From: Limnomonas spitsbergensis
Lineage: Eukaryota; Chlorophyta; Chlorophyceae; Chlamydomonadales
Direction: 5' to 3'
DNA: 64,000 nucleotides
NCBI GenBank assembly: GCA_037349105.1
Contig: JAYJMM010000097.1
Coordinates: 930,001 to 994,000 of the forward strand
The position numbers were made by a program, and so were the translations under genes. Positions 32,181 to 42,007 of the stretch are shown here, in pieces (position 1 is the stretch's first letter; each line of letters begins with the position of its first letter). Below the pieces are notes generated by a model. It saw only the letters and a program-made list of their open reading frames with translations. It was not told the origin of the DNA and made no database searches.

Positions 32181-35100
32181 TCATCCGGGCACGGATAGCT
32201 GCCGATGCAAACACAAGGATCCATACTTTATTGCTACAGCAACCGTGAATGGATCGGTTAACTCCCAGACCTGCTGTGAAGCTGACAGACTGCAAATGAC
32301 AAGCCGCCTCTCTCTCCGTAGTTGGGACAGCCACTCAAACCTAGCTGGATGACACGTCAGGAAATCTTGGGAGACTAAGCAGCAGGCCACGTGACGCGCG
32401 TACTTGACCGCAAGAGCACAGGAGATATCAGCATATTCAGCCGGAGGGTTCGTGATAAGAACATGCAGCCCATGCTGTCGCAGCAGAAACTCGTAGGTGG
32501 AGGGTTGCAGCGGATCAGCACAGTAGTCTGCAGGAACTTTGACACCGATGCCAGAATTGGTAAGAACGTGAAGGGATCGAGGGTAAGGGTAAAGCTGGCT
32601 GTTCTGCAGAAGCCCGGTGGCTTGCCCATTATCCTTGAACAACAAAAGAATGCTGGGGGACAGGGATAGGTCAAGGCAGTCCAGCAAGGTGTTGCAGTCG
32701 CTGTCTTCAATGGTGAGAGGTGAAGGAGGGTAGAGTTGGTACGACCATCCTCCCGGCACCCTGTTGCCCAAATAGACCGCAGCCTCATCGCGCTCTCGCC
32801 ACACTCCAGGCATTAAAGTCTTCAGAGCATCCACCGCATCTCCGCGCACACCCCAGTTGATGAAATCTGGGGGCACCCAAGGATGACTGACATGGCTTTC
32901 GAACCTCTTGTTGGGGACGCGGATTCTCATGGATGCACGGGTAGGGCGCTGATCATCAGGTTGCGCCTCCTCAGCAATTTCCTCCTTGCTGACAACTGTG
33001 CCGGTCCCGACAAGCTCGATCGCATTGCTTCCGGCACCGCCTGCGGCGGTCCCGGCAAGACAATCTGCGTCTTCTTCCTTGTCATCAGCGGGTCCTTCTC
33101 CTTCATCCTCAACAAGGCCACCGCCATTGGCGGCTCCCATCACCCGTCCTGCCTTCTTTTGCTTAGCAGGCCGCAGCTGGTAACCTGTCACGGCGGCCGC
33201 TGGTTCCTCCAGTTCTGCCGCAACATCACGTCTTGCAGCACCAGTAGCGTCAGCTCCAGCAGTCCTACATTGCTCACAAATCCAGTAACCAGCAGGGACA
33301 GTAGTAAGCCGTGGTACCAAACAGTACGTGTGAGTGCCTCGACCACAACTGCCACACAGAATCATTTTCTTAGCATTATCAGGCAGCAGACATCTCTGGC
33401 AAGGAAAGTCTGGTGCTGGCTTTTGCCATCTTTTGGATGGGGGTAAGAGTCCCTCTATGGGCAGATGACATGGTGCGCAGTTAATAGCGTTCTCAGCCAC
33501 AGTCACCCCATTGCGACCAACCAGGATAATGACTCCACTTGGCCGTACATCAAACACCCGAAGCACGTAAGGTCTTGCAGTGGAGTGCAGTCGGTTCTCA
33601 TCCCGCACATACACAAACTGCCCCTCAGTATACTTAGCTATTGATGGGAGGTAACCTCCACTACGAAGCCTTGCGTAACGCAGGGTATCTCGCTGTTGAG
33701 CAACCAGAAGATTCTGGCCGACCATCACGCAGTTCTTGGCTAGCAATTCAGAACGGGACAGTACAAGTTCAGCAGCAGTATCCACATCCATATAATCCAC
33801 TGTCTGATCCCCATTCAACCTTTCCATGATAGCGGGAGGGATGATTGGTTCACAGGAAAACAGCAGCTGGTAGGGACTCATCAAGGTGCTGGCAAGCTTT
33901 GTGACTCGGTACCCGAGTGCTATCCAGGGTAAATACATGTCCCATTCTCGAGGCTCTCTTGAAACGTGCAAGTGCCTTGATAATGCAGTTTTTACTGTCT
34001 TCACTAGCCTTTCCGCTTGCCCATTGGCTTGGGGATGGAAAGAACTGGTGACTCTATGATCAATCATGGCACGGACAAGCAGCGAGTCCATTTCACCTTG
34101 AAACTCCCCACCACCGTCTGTGACAACTTCAGCGCATGCCCCAAATCGTGCCAATATGCCGTGCAGGAAATGGTAAGCTTCTTCTTTAGATGATTTAGCA
34201 GTCATAGGAAATACCTCAACCCATTTAGAGTAGCTTTCTACAGCTACCATAACATAGGTATGGCCACGGTTAGAAGCCGTATAAGGACCAGAAAGGTCCA
34301 GGTGCCATCGGTACATAAGTCCTCTGATGGGTAAGGGATGCATAACAGGCTGCATAGCATTAAACGATACTTTAGTGTAATCGCAGGCCTCGCAGCACTG
34401 GACCACTCTTTTGCAGTCGTTATATAAACCAACCCACCAGTGGGTCATCATGACAAGCCCCGTCGTGCGGCGCCTGCCATAATGACCATTTTCTACATGC
34501 ATTTTGTGAACGAGTGCCAACCGGTCACCAGGGGGTGGTACCACCTTAGTTGTACCGCCTGGCATTCGTCGATATAGAATACTCTTTTCAGCAGACCAGA
34601 GATAGAGCGCAGCTCGTCGTTGAAGACGCTTGCGTTCTACAGGGGTCAGCATGGGCAACATTGTGTCAGTGGTACGCCTCAAATATTGCATAGCATTATT
34701 ATCCAACCAGATATCTGCGAATGAATGAGACTCTTCCTCACGAGTCATGGGTTGCTCTATGAACTCAGCCGCTAAGGACTGAGCTGCATGTAAGATCAGG
34801 GAATCTCCAGCAGCAAATAAATGATTAAGCTGCTGATATATCTGATCACCATCCCCCCCCAGCTCCAGTCCTGAAGTGGCAAAGGAATGAGGGAGGAAGT
34901 TATTGAAAGCAGAAAAAAATTCCTGCGAAGGCGGAACATCTGCAAATCGAACTGCAAGACCAACAGCAAGCAGATGACTGACAGCATTTGCATCAAAAGC
35001 GCCTCCAACAATCCTGTGACGCACAGAAAATATCAGGTCTTTGCCAGCAGTACAGTCAGTCGCATATCCCATGGCACGTTCACGCTCATGAATAGTCAGA

Positions 35101-38100
35101 GCGTGTCTAGTGACAATTCCTGCTTGATCAGTTTCCAAAACAAGTCCAGGTTCATATTCAGGGTTGGGATGGAACGCATAAAATTCAATCCTAGCAACCA
35201 TTGTAGGAAAAACTCGTAGCGGTTCGTTCAATATATTGGCTGGATGATATGGGTACCTGTTAACTTTGAAACAGGTACGGGGATTTCTTCCATGATCCAG
35301 TATGTCAGTCAGGCGCAATGTATCATCACGGATAAAGGACATCATAACCAACTGCAAAGAAGCGGGGGAACATATATTTTGCCAATAGTTACGCAGCCGG
35401 TGGGCATAGCTGCCTACAGCAACAGCGTCAAAGCAAACTGGGTGTCCCAGCCTCTCTATAAGTTCCTGGAATCCCTCTGTCATAGCCTGCGATTTTGCAA
35501 TAGCAAATTGTACAGCAACATTCTCAATGAAGTACATGGGTGGCCGTCTCCCTTGTTGCATATGCTGCAGAGATCCTAGAATTTTAATAAGAGGGAAAAA
35601 TGTGGAACTTTTCTCTCCTTGTAATCCTGTACGTTTCCCTGCAGAAGACAGGTCAGTGCACATAAACCCTGCTGTTAGCATCCATTGGATACCATCAAGA
35701 CATCCAATGTCAATGAGATGTCTTTCAATAATTTGGTACACATCCTGCGGCAACCGGTTGAATGTGTTATTAATAGCATCATGACTCAACAGATTGGGAT
35801 ATTCCTCCAAGAGCAATTTAAGTCTGTGTTTGGCACAAACCCTTGCGCCATTATCAATGTCAGCATAGTAATAGTGGTTGATGCGGATGCCATTTTTCAG
35901 CATGCATTCTAATCCTCCGCACATACCACCAAACAGCTCAATCAGGGACACGCCTTCTTGCACAGCAGTAAGAATGCTGGTTTGAGGAACAGGTGTAGAA
36001 TTGATTGACCGGATTCCTTTTCCAGTAGGATTGCCCTCTTTTGACTGTTCTTGCACCTGCAGTGAAGTATAGTGGGAAGGAGGCAATTCCTGCAAATGCA
36101 GGCGGCAATCTTCAACTCTTGAAGAAGCTGTTCCCCTTAAGGCTTTCTGTTTCTCAGACAGCGTGTCCATCTGCGGCACATGAATGCGAGTGGAAAATGA
36201 AGGAATGCCATTAATTTCGAAATCAAAAGCAGCTGCAGTATCAAATGCATTACAGCAACTCATTTCATCCATGTCATCAGGAAGCACCAGTCTAGTAGCC
36301 AACGAATGAATGTGGTTTGTAACAGATGGACCGAACGTGGGAGAGGGCCAAATAGCTCGGGTTCTAGGTAGGCCTGGCCACTCGGTTGGTGAAGGAAAAG
36401 ACACTTCAGCATCCTCAGAAATCATTTGTAATCCAGAAACAGCTTGCTCCTTATCAGGAGCTGGATCAGGATCAATTGCAGGACCAAAAGGTTCTATGGC
36501 AAATCCCCACGGGACTGCACTCTGGGGCGTTCTTGACAAACAAGCAGCCATAAGGGAGTACGCTCTTTTATAACTATTAGCAGTCAAATCAGTGTCTACA
36601 CCTGATCCACAGAATGCGGAGTTGTAGTAAAAGGGCCACGTCGTTGCGAAGTGACTCTCCTTTGTGCCTGTCCAGTCCAGATCTGACTGAACAGGGAACA
36701 TGCTGGGGACATCGGCAACAATATGTTTAACACCTGGTTTGTATTCAAGCTCATATGAGAATGGCGAAAGCATGACAGACCAGCGAGCATACTGCCCCTC
36801 TAACTCTTTATTAGACATTAACCAAGACAATCCTTTATGATCGCTTATTATTAGAAATGGTATTTTAGCCCCAAGCAGATAATAGCGGAAGGCTCTCACT
36901 CCCCATACTGCGGCCAACATTTCACCCTTGTAAGACCCATAATTAGCCTCATGCACGTTGCAAGTCCTGCTAATGCAGGCTACTAGATATTCCTTCCCAT
37001 CATCATCCTTCTGACCCAGAACAGCTGACATGCCTTTCTGGGACCAATCTGTGTGAAGGATGTAACGGCGATTTTTATCAGGTGTGCGTAATGTGTTACC
37101 AGGTTTGCAGAGTTCATCTTTTAGGTGTTCCCATGCCTTATCCCTTTCAGCTGTCCACAGCCAAGGAGTGTCCTTCTTAAACAACTCTGTAAGGGGGCTG
37201 GAGATGACAGAAAAGTTAGGAACATAGCATCGGTAATAATTAGCAAAGCCAATTACACGACGCAGTTCATGCATAGTAGTGGGCGTGGGTAAAGCCCTGA
37301 TTGCCAAGACCTTGGTTTCACTAGGGGAAATACCTGTTGTTCCAATCATATGGCCCAGGTACTCCAGACTGTTAAACAGAAACTTGCATTTTCCTGGATG
37401 CACCTTCATGTGACAATTCTTGAGGGCAGCAAACAAGAGTTTAAGTGCAGCTTTGTGCGATGCAAGATCTTTGGTAAAGACCAGGATATCATCTATAAAA
37501 CATACACAACAGTGATCAAGGCCTGCTTCCGTTATTACAGTATTCATGACTCTCTGGAAGTATGCAGGCATATTAGTAAGGCCAAAGGTATTTCGGTTAG
37601 TCTTCCAACACCTATCATTCCACCAGAACGCAGTCATATCCCTGCATTCTTCAGATAGTGAAGTTTGACCGAATCCTGATTTCATATCACAAACAGAGAA
37701 CACAGTACATCCTTCAGTCCTTCCAAACAATTCTTCAGGCAAGGGTAAAGGGTACACGTCGGGAGGTGTAAAAGCATTGATGCATCCAGATGCTTTACCA
37801 TAATTAATACATCATATTTTATCAGTCCATGCACCAGTCACGGGATCCTTTTTGGCAGCTATAACAGCTTCATGTATCATAAGGGGCCGGGGACACTCAC
37901 TGATAAATCCAGCTTCCATGAGAGGGGTCATGTGTTCGTCCATAACTTCTTTCTCCATGGGCGACCTCCTGCGAGCTTTTCTGAGAATAATACATGGGGG
38001 CAAAGTTATAGTTTCTCCAGGGGGACCTATGGTGAAGGGAAGAACTGATCCTTCATAACCTGTCAAGTCAGACAATTTATAAGCGCTTTGTGCTTGGATA

Positions 38101-38912
38101 ATATCTCCTAGTTCATCCTGGAACTGCTGCCTCTCAATCTCACTAATATCAGCATGATTGCCCAGGGTCCACCCTTGTTCCATCTTGAAATGTTTATCAG
38201 GTTCAACAGGGTCTGCTGGACTGTCAGGTGTCATATTATCTAAAGACCAAGATCCCTCAATAGGGACTCCCTCGTGAAACTCGTCAGGTGACAACAGGTC
38301 GTTCAGCAACGCTGGGTCTGTGTAATGTTGAATACCAGCTGCGTAAGAGATACATGTCTGCGTGACCAGTGAAGATCCTAATACTTCTCTTGAATACTGG
38401 TCTCGTGCAATGCTGCGAGTTAAATCAAAAACCTGAGCTGGGGCATTGTAAGTTCTCATACTGTTAACGGGTGTGAACATAAATGCTGTGACTATCATCC
38501 AGAGGTAGAAGAGCCATTGCATTATGGTGGGTTGCATTCTGTGGAGATGCTGCGTTCTGTGAGTGATAGCAGGACCAGGGCACCGCACAGATTTACAGAC
38601 ATCAATTTTCAAAGTCAATTTGCGTAACTTGTCAGCCCTAAGCAGTTCAGCCTTGAGCTTGTCATCAGCAATCCTCTGTACCCTGCGAAATCTCCTGACT
38701 CTCTTGGCCCAGAACTCAATAAGAATAGCAATACGCTTGGCGCGCAGCTGAGCAAGTTCCCTAGCTCTAGCACGACGCAGCCTAGGTTTGTTACCCAAGC
38801 TCTGCAAAGGAACAACAAAAGCAGAGCCCCTGAGGGGATGCGCAGGTCGAAAATCAGGATGACGCCTTCTGATGAGAGCCTCTAAACTGCACTTCCTAGC
38901 CTGCGCAACACT
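32181..38912 (-). CDS. pol: Retroelement pol polyprotein (interrupted by one TGA)
   Basis: One frame runs from just after the TGA at 38,913-38,915 to the TGA at 32,181, broken only by TGA at 37,812-37,814. It gives about 330 residues before that stop and 1,876 after it. Order: a basic N-terminus (RRARARELAQLRAKR), a hydrophobic segment near 38,525-38,470, RT (about 37,985-37,158), RNase H (37,085-36,768), a ~270-residue linker, the cytosine methyltransferase (35,960-34,953), integrase (34,520-33,828), PHD finger (33,401-33,267), an acidic/Ala-rich linker and an NPP-motif region (32,495-32,283). The broken codon lies at the RT position normally occupied by Arg (DKxRxCINY context), so CGA to TGA is the simplest origin. 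The role is replication and integration of the element. The extra domains suggest chromatin targeting or modification. No initiator ATG is obvious, and fusion to ORF-C by readthrough is possible. Confidence 0.9.
32283..32495 (-). other. C-terminal NPP-motif region, possible adenine-methyltransferase-like fold
   Basis: The region reads YEFLLRQHGLHVLITNPPA, then a helix (ISCALAVKYAR), a strand (HVACCLVSQDFL), and another helix and strand (FEWLSQLRRERRLVICSL). NPP(Y/F/A) after a hydrophobic strand and the following alternation resemble motif IV onward of N6-adenine or similar Rossmann-fold methyltransferases. No clear SAM-binding FxGxG motif is seen upstream, and the fourth NPPY residue is Ala. 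It may be a degenerate or structural domain. Assignment is tentative. Confidence 0.35.
33267..33401 (-). other. PHD finger
   Basis: The zinc ligands form a complete C4HC3 pattern: C-x2-C-x11-C-x2-C-x4-H-x2-C-x14-C-x2-C. The segments are PCQRCLLPD, ILCGSCGRGTHTYCL and GYWICEQC, with the aromatic residue before the last Cys pair typical of PHD fingers. PHD fingers read histone H3 tails, often through lysine-4 state. Placed C-terminal to the integrase, where many Gypsy elements carry a chromodomain, it is likely to guide integration to particular chromatin. That function is inference. Confidence 0.9.
33828..34520 (-). other. Integrase domain
   Basis: The N-terminal HHCC zinc module is visible as VENGHYGRRR with CCEAC about 30 residues later. 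The catalytic core has WHLDLSGPY (first Asp), VVTDGGGEFQ (second Asp, 60 residues on) and HPQANGQAERLVKTVK (Glu, 35 residues on), the DD35E signature. The following EWDMYLPWIALGYR and SPYQLLF match Gypsy integrases. It joins element cDNA to host DNA. Confidence 0.93.
34953..35960 (-). other. DNMT3-like cytosine-5 DNA methyltransferase domain inside pol
   Basis: About 335 residues carry the C5-methyltransferase motifs in order. Motif I is SLIELFGGMCGGLECML (SAM binding) and motif II is YYYADIDNGARV. Motif IV is AGFMCTDLSSAGKRTGL, with the catalytic Cys present but the usual preceding Pro replaced by Met. Motif VI is YFIENVAVQ, motif VIII is SYAHRLRNYWQNI, and the C-terminal motifs are ERERAMGYATDCT and RHRIVGGAFDANAVSHLL. 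The C-x-D-L-S spacing and AHRxRxYW resemble the DNMT3/DRM group more than DNMT1 or bacterial enzymes. It sits between RNase H and integrase in the same frame. The reaction would be transfer of methyl from S-adenosylmethionine to C5 of cytosine. Whether MC instead of PC is active is unknown. Capture of DNMTs by retrotransposons has been reported in charophytes and dinoflagellates (my recollection). This domain order in a chlorophyte-like genome may be new. Confidence 0.88.
36768..37085 (-). other. RNase H domain
   Basis: ILHTDWSQKGMSAVLGQ supplies the first catalytic Asp, YKGEMLAAVWGVRAFRYYL the Glu, and LIISDHKGLSWL the second Asp. YELEYKPGVKHIVADVPSMF follows as in Gypsy pol (the usual NxVADALSR is here VADVPSM). 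The domain degrades the RNA strand of the RNA-DNA hybrid during reverse transcription. Confidence 0.88.
37158..37985 (-). other. Reverse transcriptase domain
   Basis: The fingers begin around SPMEKEVMDEHMTPLMEAGF and the substrate-contact AAKKDP. After the in-frame TGA, CINYGKA and YPLPLPEE match the usual RT continuation. The palm shows SVCDMKSGFGQ (first catalytic Asp), NTFGLTNMPAYFQRVMN, and the catalytic box FIDDILVFTKD in place of YxDD. Next come KCKFLFNSLEYLGH and the connection region VIGFANYYRCYVPNFS, all typical of Ty3/Gypsy. The TGA at 37,812-37,814 would truncate the domain unless it is read through. Confidence 0.92.
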
Positions 38913-39800
38913 TCAGGAGTTAGGGCGGCCCAGAATCTCTTGAACGGTCACCTCTGCAACCTCAGCAGCAAACACTGCTATATCTGCCAAGATATCGGTT
39001 TTGTCACTGCGCTTGCGGAACACGCAGTTGGCACCGTACACCTTCCACCACTCACGTACCTGCTCGTTGTCATTACTACGAACGAGGATGGTGAGCTGCG
39101 CCATCATGGTAGGCGTGAGGCTAGTCTTAATCTCCTCGCGGTAGGATGGCGTGCCACGTCCATCATACCGGTAGGCGCCCTCAATAGATGTTGGAGGGAC
39201 GAAAGACCTCGCTGCACTGCGCAGCTGCCTTGCGGATCCGCCACCGCTGGATGGAGCGGCGGCAAGCTCTGAGGTTCCCGCCGCCTGATCATCGAGGTCC
39301 ATGCGGTCAAGTCCGGACTCGCCCGCCGCTTCAGGAATAGGACGCAGCTGGTTGTGCTGATCCAAATCACGGTTCAGCGCTGCTTCCCTTTCCTGTTGCC
39401 TCCTCTGCTGTTTGCGCTCCTTGCGCTGCTTCCGCTCCTCTGTGCTGAGCGGTGGCTTGGACGACCTCACTAGACGAGGTGCCTCATCACCACCGGACGT
39501 CCGGGCCCCATGCATGCCCTGAGGCGATTGCATCAGCCCTTCCGTCTGGCTCCTTCCGCCGGCCAGGTTTTCACCACGGCCAGGGTTGGAGCCGGAGGCG
39601 CCGCCGGTTGCCTTGCGCTTAGTTAAAAACGCGGCTTGACGACGCCTGTCTTCTGTCCGTGCGATGGCTGCTGATCGCTCCTTCAAGAGCATCCGTGCGG
39701 ATGCGTTAATAATCTTGTAACCGTCGTTGATTACGGCCTTATCGCTGGCCCGCTGCTCAGCATCGCGGTCGGCCTTGCTGGAGCTGGGCTTTCTGGGCAT
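38913..39800 (-). CDS. Retroelement ORF-C, unknown
   Basis: 295 codons start at an ATG that directly follows CACACCTTCAG, a good 3' splice site, and end at TGA 38,913-38,915. The frame continues open beyond the TGA into pol. The first half is basic and polar (RKPSSSKADRDAEQRAS, ERKQRKERKQQRRQQERE), likely disordered and possibly nucleic-acid binding or nuclear. The last third is ordered (MMAQLTILVRSN, VREWWKVYG, and a final helix AAEVAEVTVQEIL). No family is recognised. The in-frame relation to pol suggests that it may be the N-terminal part of the pol polyprotein, either via readthrough or after CGA to TGA decay. Confidence 0.65.
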   Translation of the reverse strand: MPRKPSSSKADRDAEQRASDKAVINDGYKIINASARMLLKERSAAIARTEDRRRQAAFLTKRKATGGASGSNPGRGENLAGGRSQTEGLMQSPQGMHGARTSGGDEAPRLVRSSKPPLSTEERKQRKERKQQRRQQEREAALNRDLDQHNQLRPIPEAAGESGLDRMDLDDQAAGTSELAAAPSSGGGSARQLRSAARSFVPPTSIEGAYRYDGRGTPSYREEIKTSLTPTMMAQLTILVRSNDNEQVREWWKVYGANCVFRKRSDKTDILADIAVFAAEVAEVTVQEILGRPNS

Positions 39801-39966
39801 CTGAAGGTGTGATAAGTAATTAAGAATTAGTCATCACATCATTGGATAATGAACAGCACTTCATGACAACCTTTCCTCCCCCACTAACAGTCATGGCTGA
39901 AAGGAGTGACTGATAAGTGAAGGTAAGATGAGTGCTGTACAATTGTCCCCTCAAAAAAAAAAAATG
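39801..39966 (-). other. Spacer between ORF-B and ORF-C
   Basis: In element sense this contains a T12 run, an inverted GGACAATTG pair around it, AGTGGGGGAGG and a terminal CACACCTTCAG next to the ORF-C ATG. It may be an intron or a 3' untranslated segment. Confidence 0.35.
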
Positions 39967-40734
39967 TTAGGACAATTGAGTTGGGATTGGTCTTATTAAA
40001 GGACCAGCGCCAAACACGCAGGGAGACCTGATGAATTTTACTGGCACATCAAATGTGCCATCAGGTTGCTGCACATCAGCAGGTCTTTCTTTGTAAACGT
40101 GTAAGTCACAGTACTTATATAGAATCTCATCATCATCAAATAAAGGTTCTACCGTTGGGCGGTATTGCCATTTAAGGCTGGCCTCAGTTTCCCAAGCAAT
40201 ATCAAATGCTCTAGGCAAAGGGAATTCAAACTCAGACATAGCAATGTATTTGTACCAATCAAACAGTAGCTGATGACTGATGATGTCTACTTTTGCACTC
40301 TCGCAGGTTGACCTTAATTCAGATATTCTGTCCACCGTAAGGTCTTCAGAAGCATCCGAATCCTGGTCAAGTTCATCCCTAGCATCTTTTAGCTGTGTGA
40401 TACTGGTCTGCAGTCTATTATTCTGCAACCTAATGACCCCTTTGATTACATCAAAGCGGTACTGCGCTAAAGATTTGCTAACAGGTTTATCTGCTGCTAT
40501 CCCTGCAGACGGGTACAGTGCACTAGCATTTTCAACACTAAGTTCAGTGTCACCCATGCCAGGAATTCTGAACATGCAAGCAACAGCTGAACTACCAATA
40601 TATTCCAGGCGGTAAGCCCTTCCAGACATTAATTGAGCAGCATATCTAAATCTACTAGAGTCACGATTTACACCAGAAGTTATTCTGGCATGAGAAGGAC
40701 TTCTCATGGCAAAATAACTGCTGTTGTCAAGCAA
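39967..40734 (-). CDS. Retroelement ORF-B, unknown
   Basis: 255 codons end at TAA. An internal ATG at 40,707 follows CAACAGCAG, a plausible 3' splice site, so translation may begin there. Residues about 95-125 (VIRLQNNRLQTSITQLKDAR) look like a coiled coil. The C-terminal half is acidic and aromatic (FDWYKYIAMSEFEFPLPRAF). There is no recognised domain and no membrane segment. Its place between protease and pol is unusual for a Gypsy element, and a structural or accessory role is possible. Sequence complexity and codon use look protein-coding, unlike the repeat-derived frames elsewhere. Confidence 0.6.
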   Translation of the reverse strand: MLDNSSYFAMRSPSHARITSGVNRDSSRFRYAAQLMSGRAYRLEYIGSSAVACMFRIPGMGDTELSVENASALYPSAGIAADKPVSKSLAQYRFDVIKGVIRLQNNRLQTSITQLKDARDELDQDSDASEDLTVDRISELRSTCESAKVDIISHQLLFDWYKYIAMSEFEFPLPRAFDIAWETEASLKWQYRPTVEPLFDDDEILYKYCDLHVYKERPADVQQPDGTFDVPVKFIRSPCVFGAGPLIRPIPTQLS

Positions 40735-40812
40735 GTAACTACACCGTATTAGACGGTGACTGATCGATGTTAGTTGATCGCAGCGGTACTCACTTCAAGT
40801 ACTCGGATCTGC
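40735..40812 (-). promoter_or_regulatory. Micro-exon / splice cassette upstream of ORF-B
   Basis: In element sense this reads GCGCAG, then ATCCGAGTACTTGAA, then GTGAGTACC, followed about 40 nt later by TACGGTGTAGT. The first and third blocks are good 3' and 5' splice sites around a 15-nt micro-exon. A second copy of the same layout lies at 41,799-41,872 upstream of ORF-A, so it is a duplicated cassette. Confidence 0.5.
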
Positions 40813-40948
40813 GCAAGCATCAATTGAAAGACACTAGTTAATTATCAGTTCAATTACCTAGGGCGCTGCAGGTGCAAGCTCAGGGCCAAACACGATGTCT
40901 CCAGGGATGAGAGGCGTGGGTTCAGTTGGCCCATATGGTGCGTCCTGA

Positions 40949-41767
40949 TCAAGGTTTGCCATGATGTCCGTGAACCAGATGAGGGTATCGCCCATAGTAG
41001 CCCAGCGGTTTTTCAAAGAAATGACCACGCTGTTTCATCCAGGCCAGATAATTATCATGCCAGTTGTCATCCCAGTGCGGCTGTTGTAATGCAGTCATTT
41101 GCATGCACCAGTCGTAAAGAGTAATGCGCTGCTGCAGGTAAAACAGCCACTGCCCACGCATGTGATCGCTGAAACGCGTCAGAATCTCTCGGCCCTTAGC
41201 AATTAGATGCATTCTTGCTGTAGCGACACCTTCAGGCATGGTGCCCAGCTGAGGAATTATGCCAATTCCTTGCAAGTATGGAGCTACCAACCCGCCATTG
41301 AACCGGCCGTCCCAGGTATCGAACCGCCCGTCTCAGCTCTCATAAATTACGTCAAAGAAATCTGCTCCTATGGCGTACATGATGTTTTGATTCTCAGACG
41401 CTGCTCTGAAGAAAGCAAGCTGATGTGTGATGACTGTCAGCTTGTTTGCAATAAACTTGGCAGCCGGTTTTGCTTTATCAGCATAGAGCGTGGCCATGTA
41501 AGCCTGGTCCTCCGGCTCAAGCTCGTTGAAAAACGATAATGGAGGCAGGAGCTCCATATCGTTTGCCATCTCAATCTCTGAATTATGGTAATGGGGAAGT
41601 CCAAAGTCTTCCACATATCTGTGTAGCTGGCCTGTGACACCCATCTCATATGGATCTAACTCGGGTATTTCCCCAAGCCAGGTTCGATGCTGTCGGTGTT
41701 CTACAAAGATCTGCCCCGACCTCATATCCATCTGCGCAGGATGATAGGCACCAGAGGTGCTTAGCAT
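40949..41767 (-). CDS. Retroelement ORF-A, unknown (TGA and probable frameshift)
   Basis: The open frame extends upstream to 42,004, but that part crosses a splice-like cassette, so I start at the ATG at 41,767. A TGA at 41,333-41,335 interrupts the frame (YES, stop, DGRFDTWDG). The frame then stays open to the TGA at 40,949. Near 40,990 an alternative frame gives GDTLIWFTDIMANLDQD and runs to a TAG at about 40,858, so a one-base shift probably hides the true C-terminus. Visible segments: LHRYVEDFGLPHYHNSEIEM, FFNELEPEDQAYMATLYADK, WLFYLQQRITLYDWCMQMTA. It is helical and aromatic with no recognised domain. A capsid or accessory role is possible. Confidence 0.55.
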
Positions 41768-41798
41768 CTTACAAAGAATCACGTATACAATAATAACA

Positions 41799-41872
41799 GA
41801 GTCCACTACACCGTAATCAGGGGGTAGTGCAGTATGAAGACTTGTACTCACTTGAGGGAGTAGATCTGCAGC
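41799..41872 (-). promoter_or_regulatory. Micro-exon / splice cassette upstream of ORF-A
   Basis: In element sense: GCTGCAG, ATCTACTCCCTCAA, GTGAGTACAAG, then TTACGGTGTAGTGGACT. This shares the order, and most bases at the borders, with the cassette at 40,735-40,812. Confidence 0.5.
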
Positions 41873-41939
41873 AATGAGGAGGAGGGAAGCAGAGCAGATT
41901 GAGTGATGTGAAGAGATGTAATACTGTGTCATCACAATC

Positions 41940-41990
41940 AGCAGCACACTTCCCCCCCCAACTCTACACGATGCAATCGTGCAGAGTTGA
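41940..41990 (-). other. Hairpin followed by G8 run
   Basis: In element sense, AACTCTGCACGAT and ATCGTGTAGAGTT form nearly perfect 13-bp arms around a two-base loop. They are followed at once by GGGGGGGG. Similar hairpin-then-G-run arrangements occur at about 31,380-31,410. The position just after the protease stop suggests an RNA structure with a processing, termination or translation role, which is unproven. Confidence 0.45.
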
Positions 41991-42007
41991 AAGGTGTTGG
42001 GCATAGT

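Noticed and set aside
37757..37812. Two separate RT genes divided at the TGA
   Set aside because: The frame is continuous across the stop, and the residues on both sides form one RT fingers/palm sequence.
41768..42004. Hydrophobic N-terminus of ORF-A as a membrane signal
   Set aside because: This part overlaps the hairpin, the G-run and the splice-like micro-exon cassette, so it is probably not translated.
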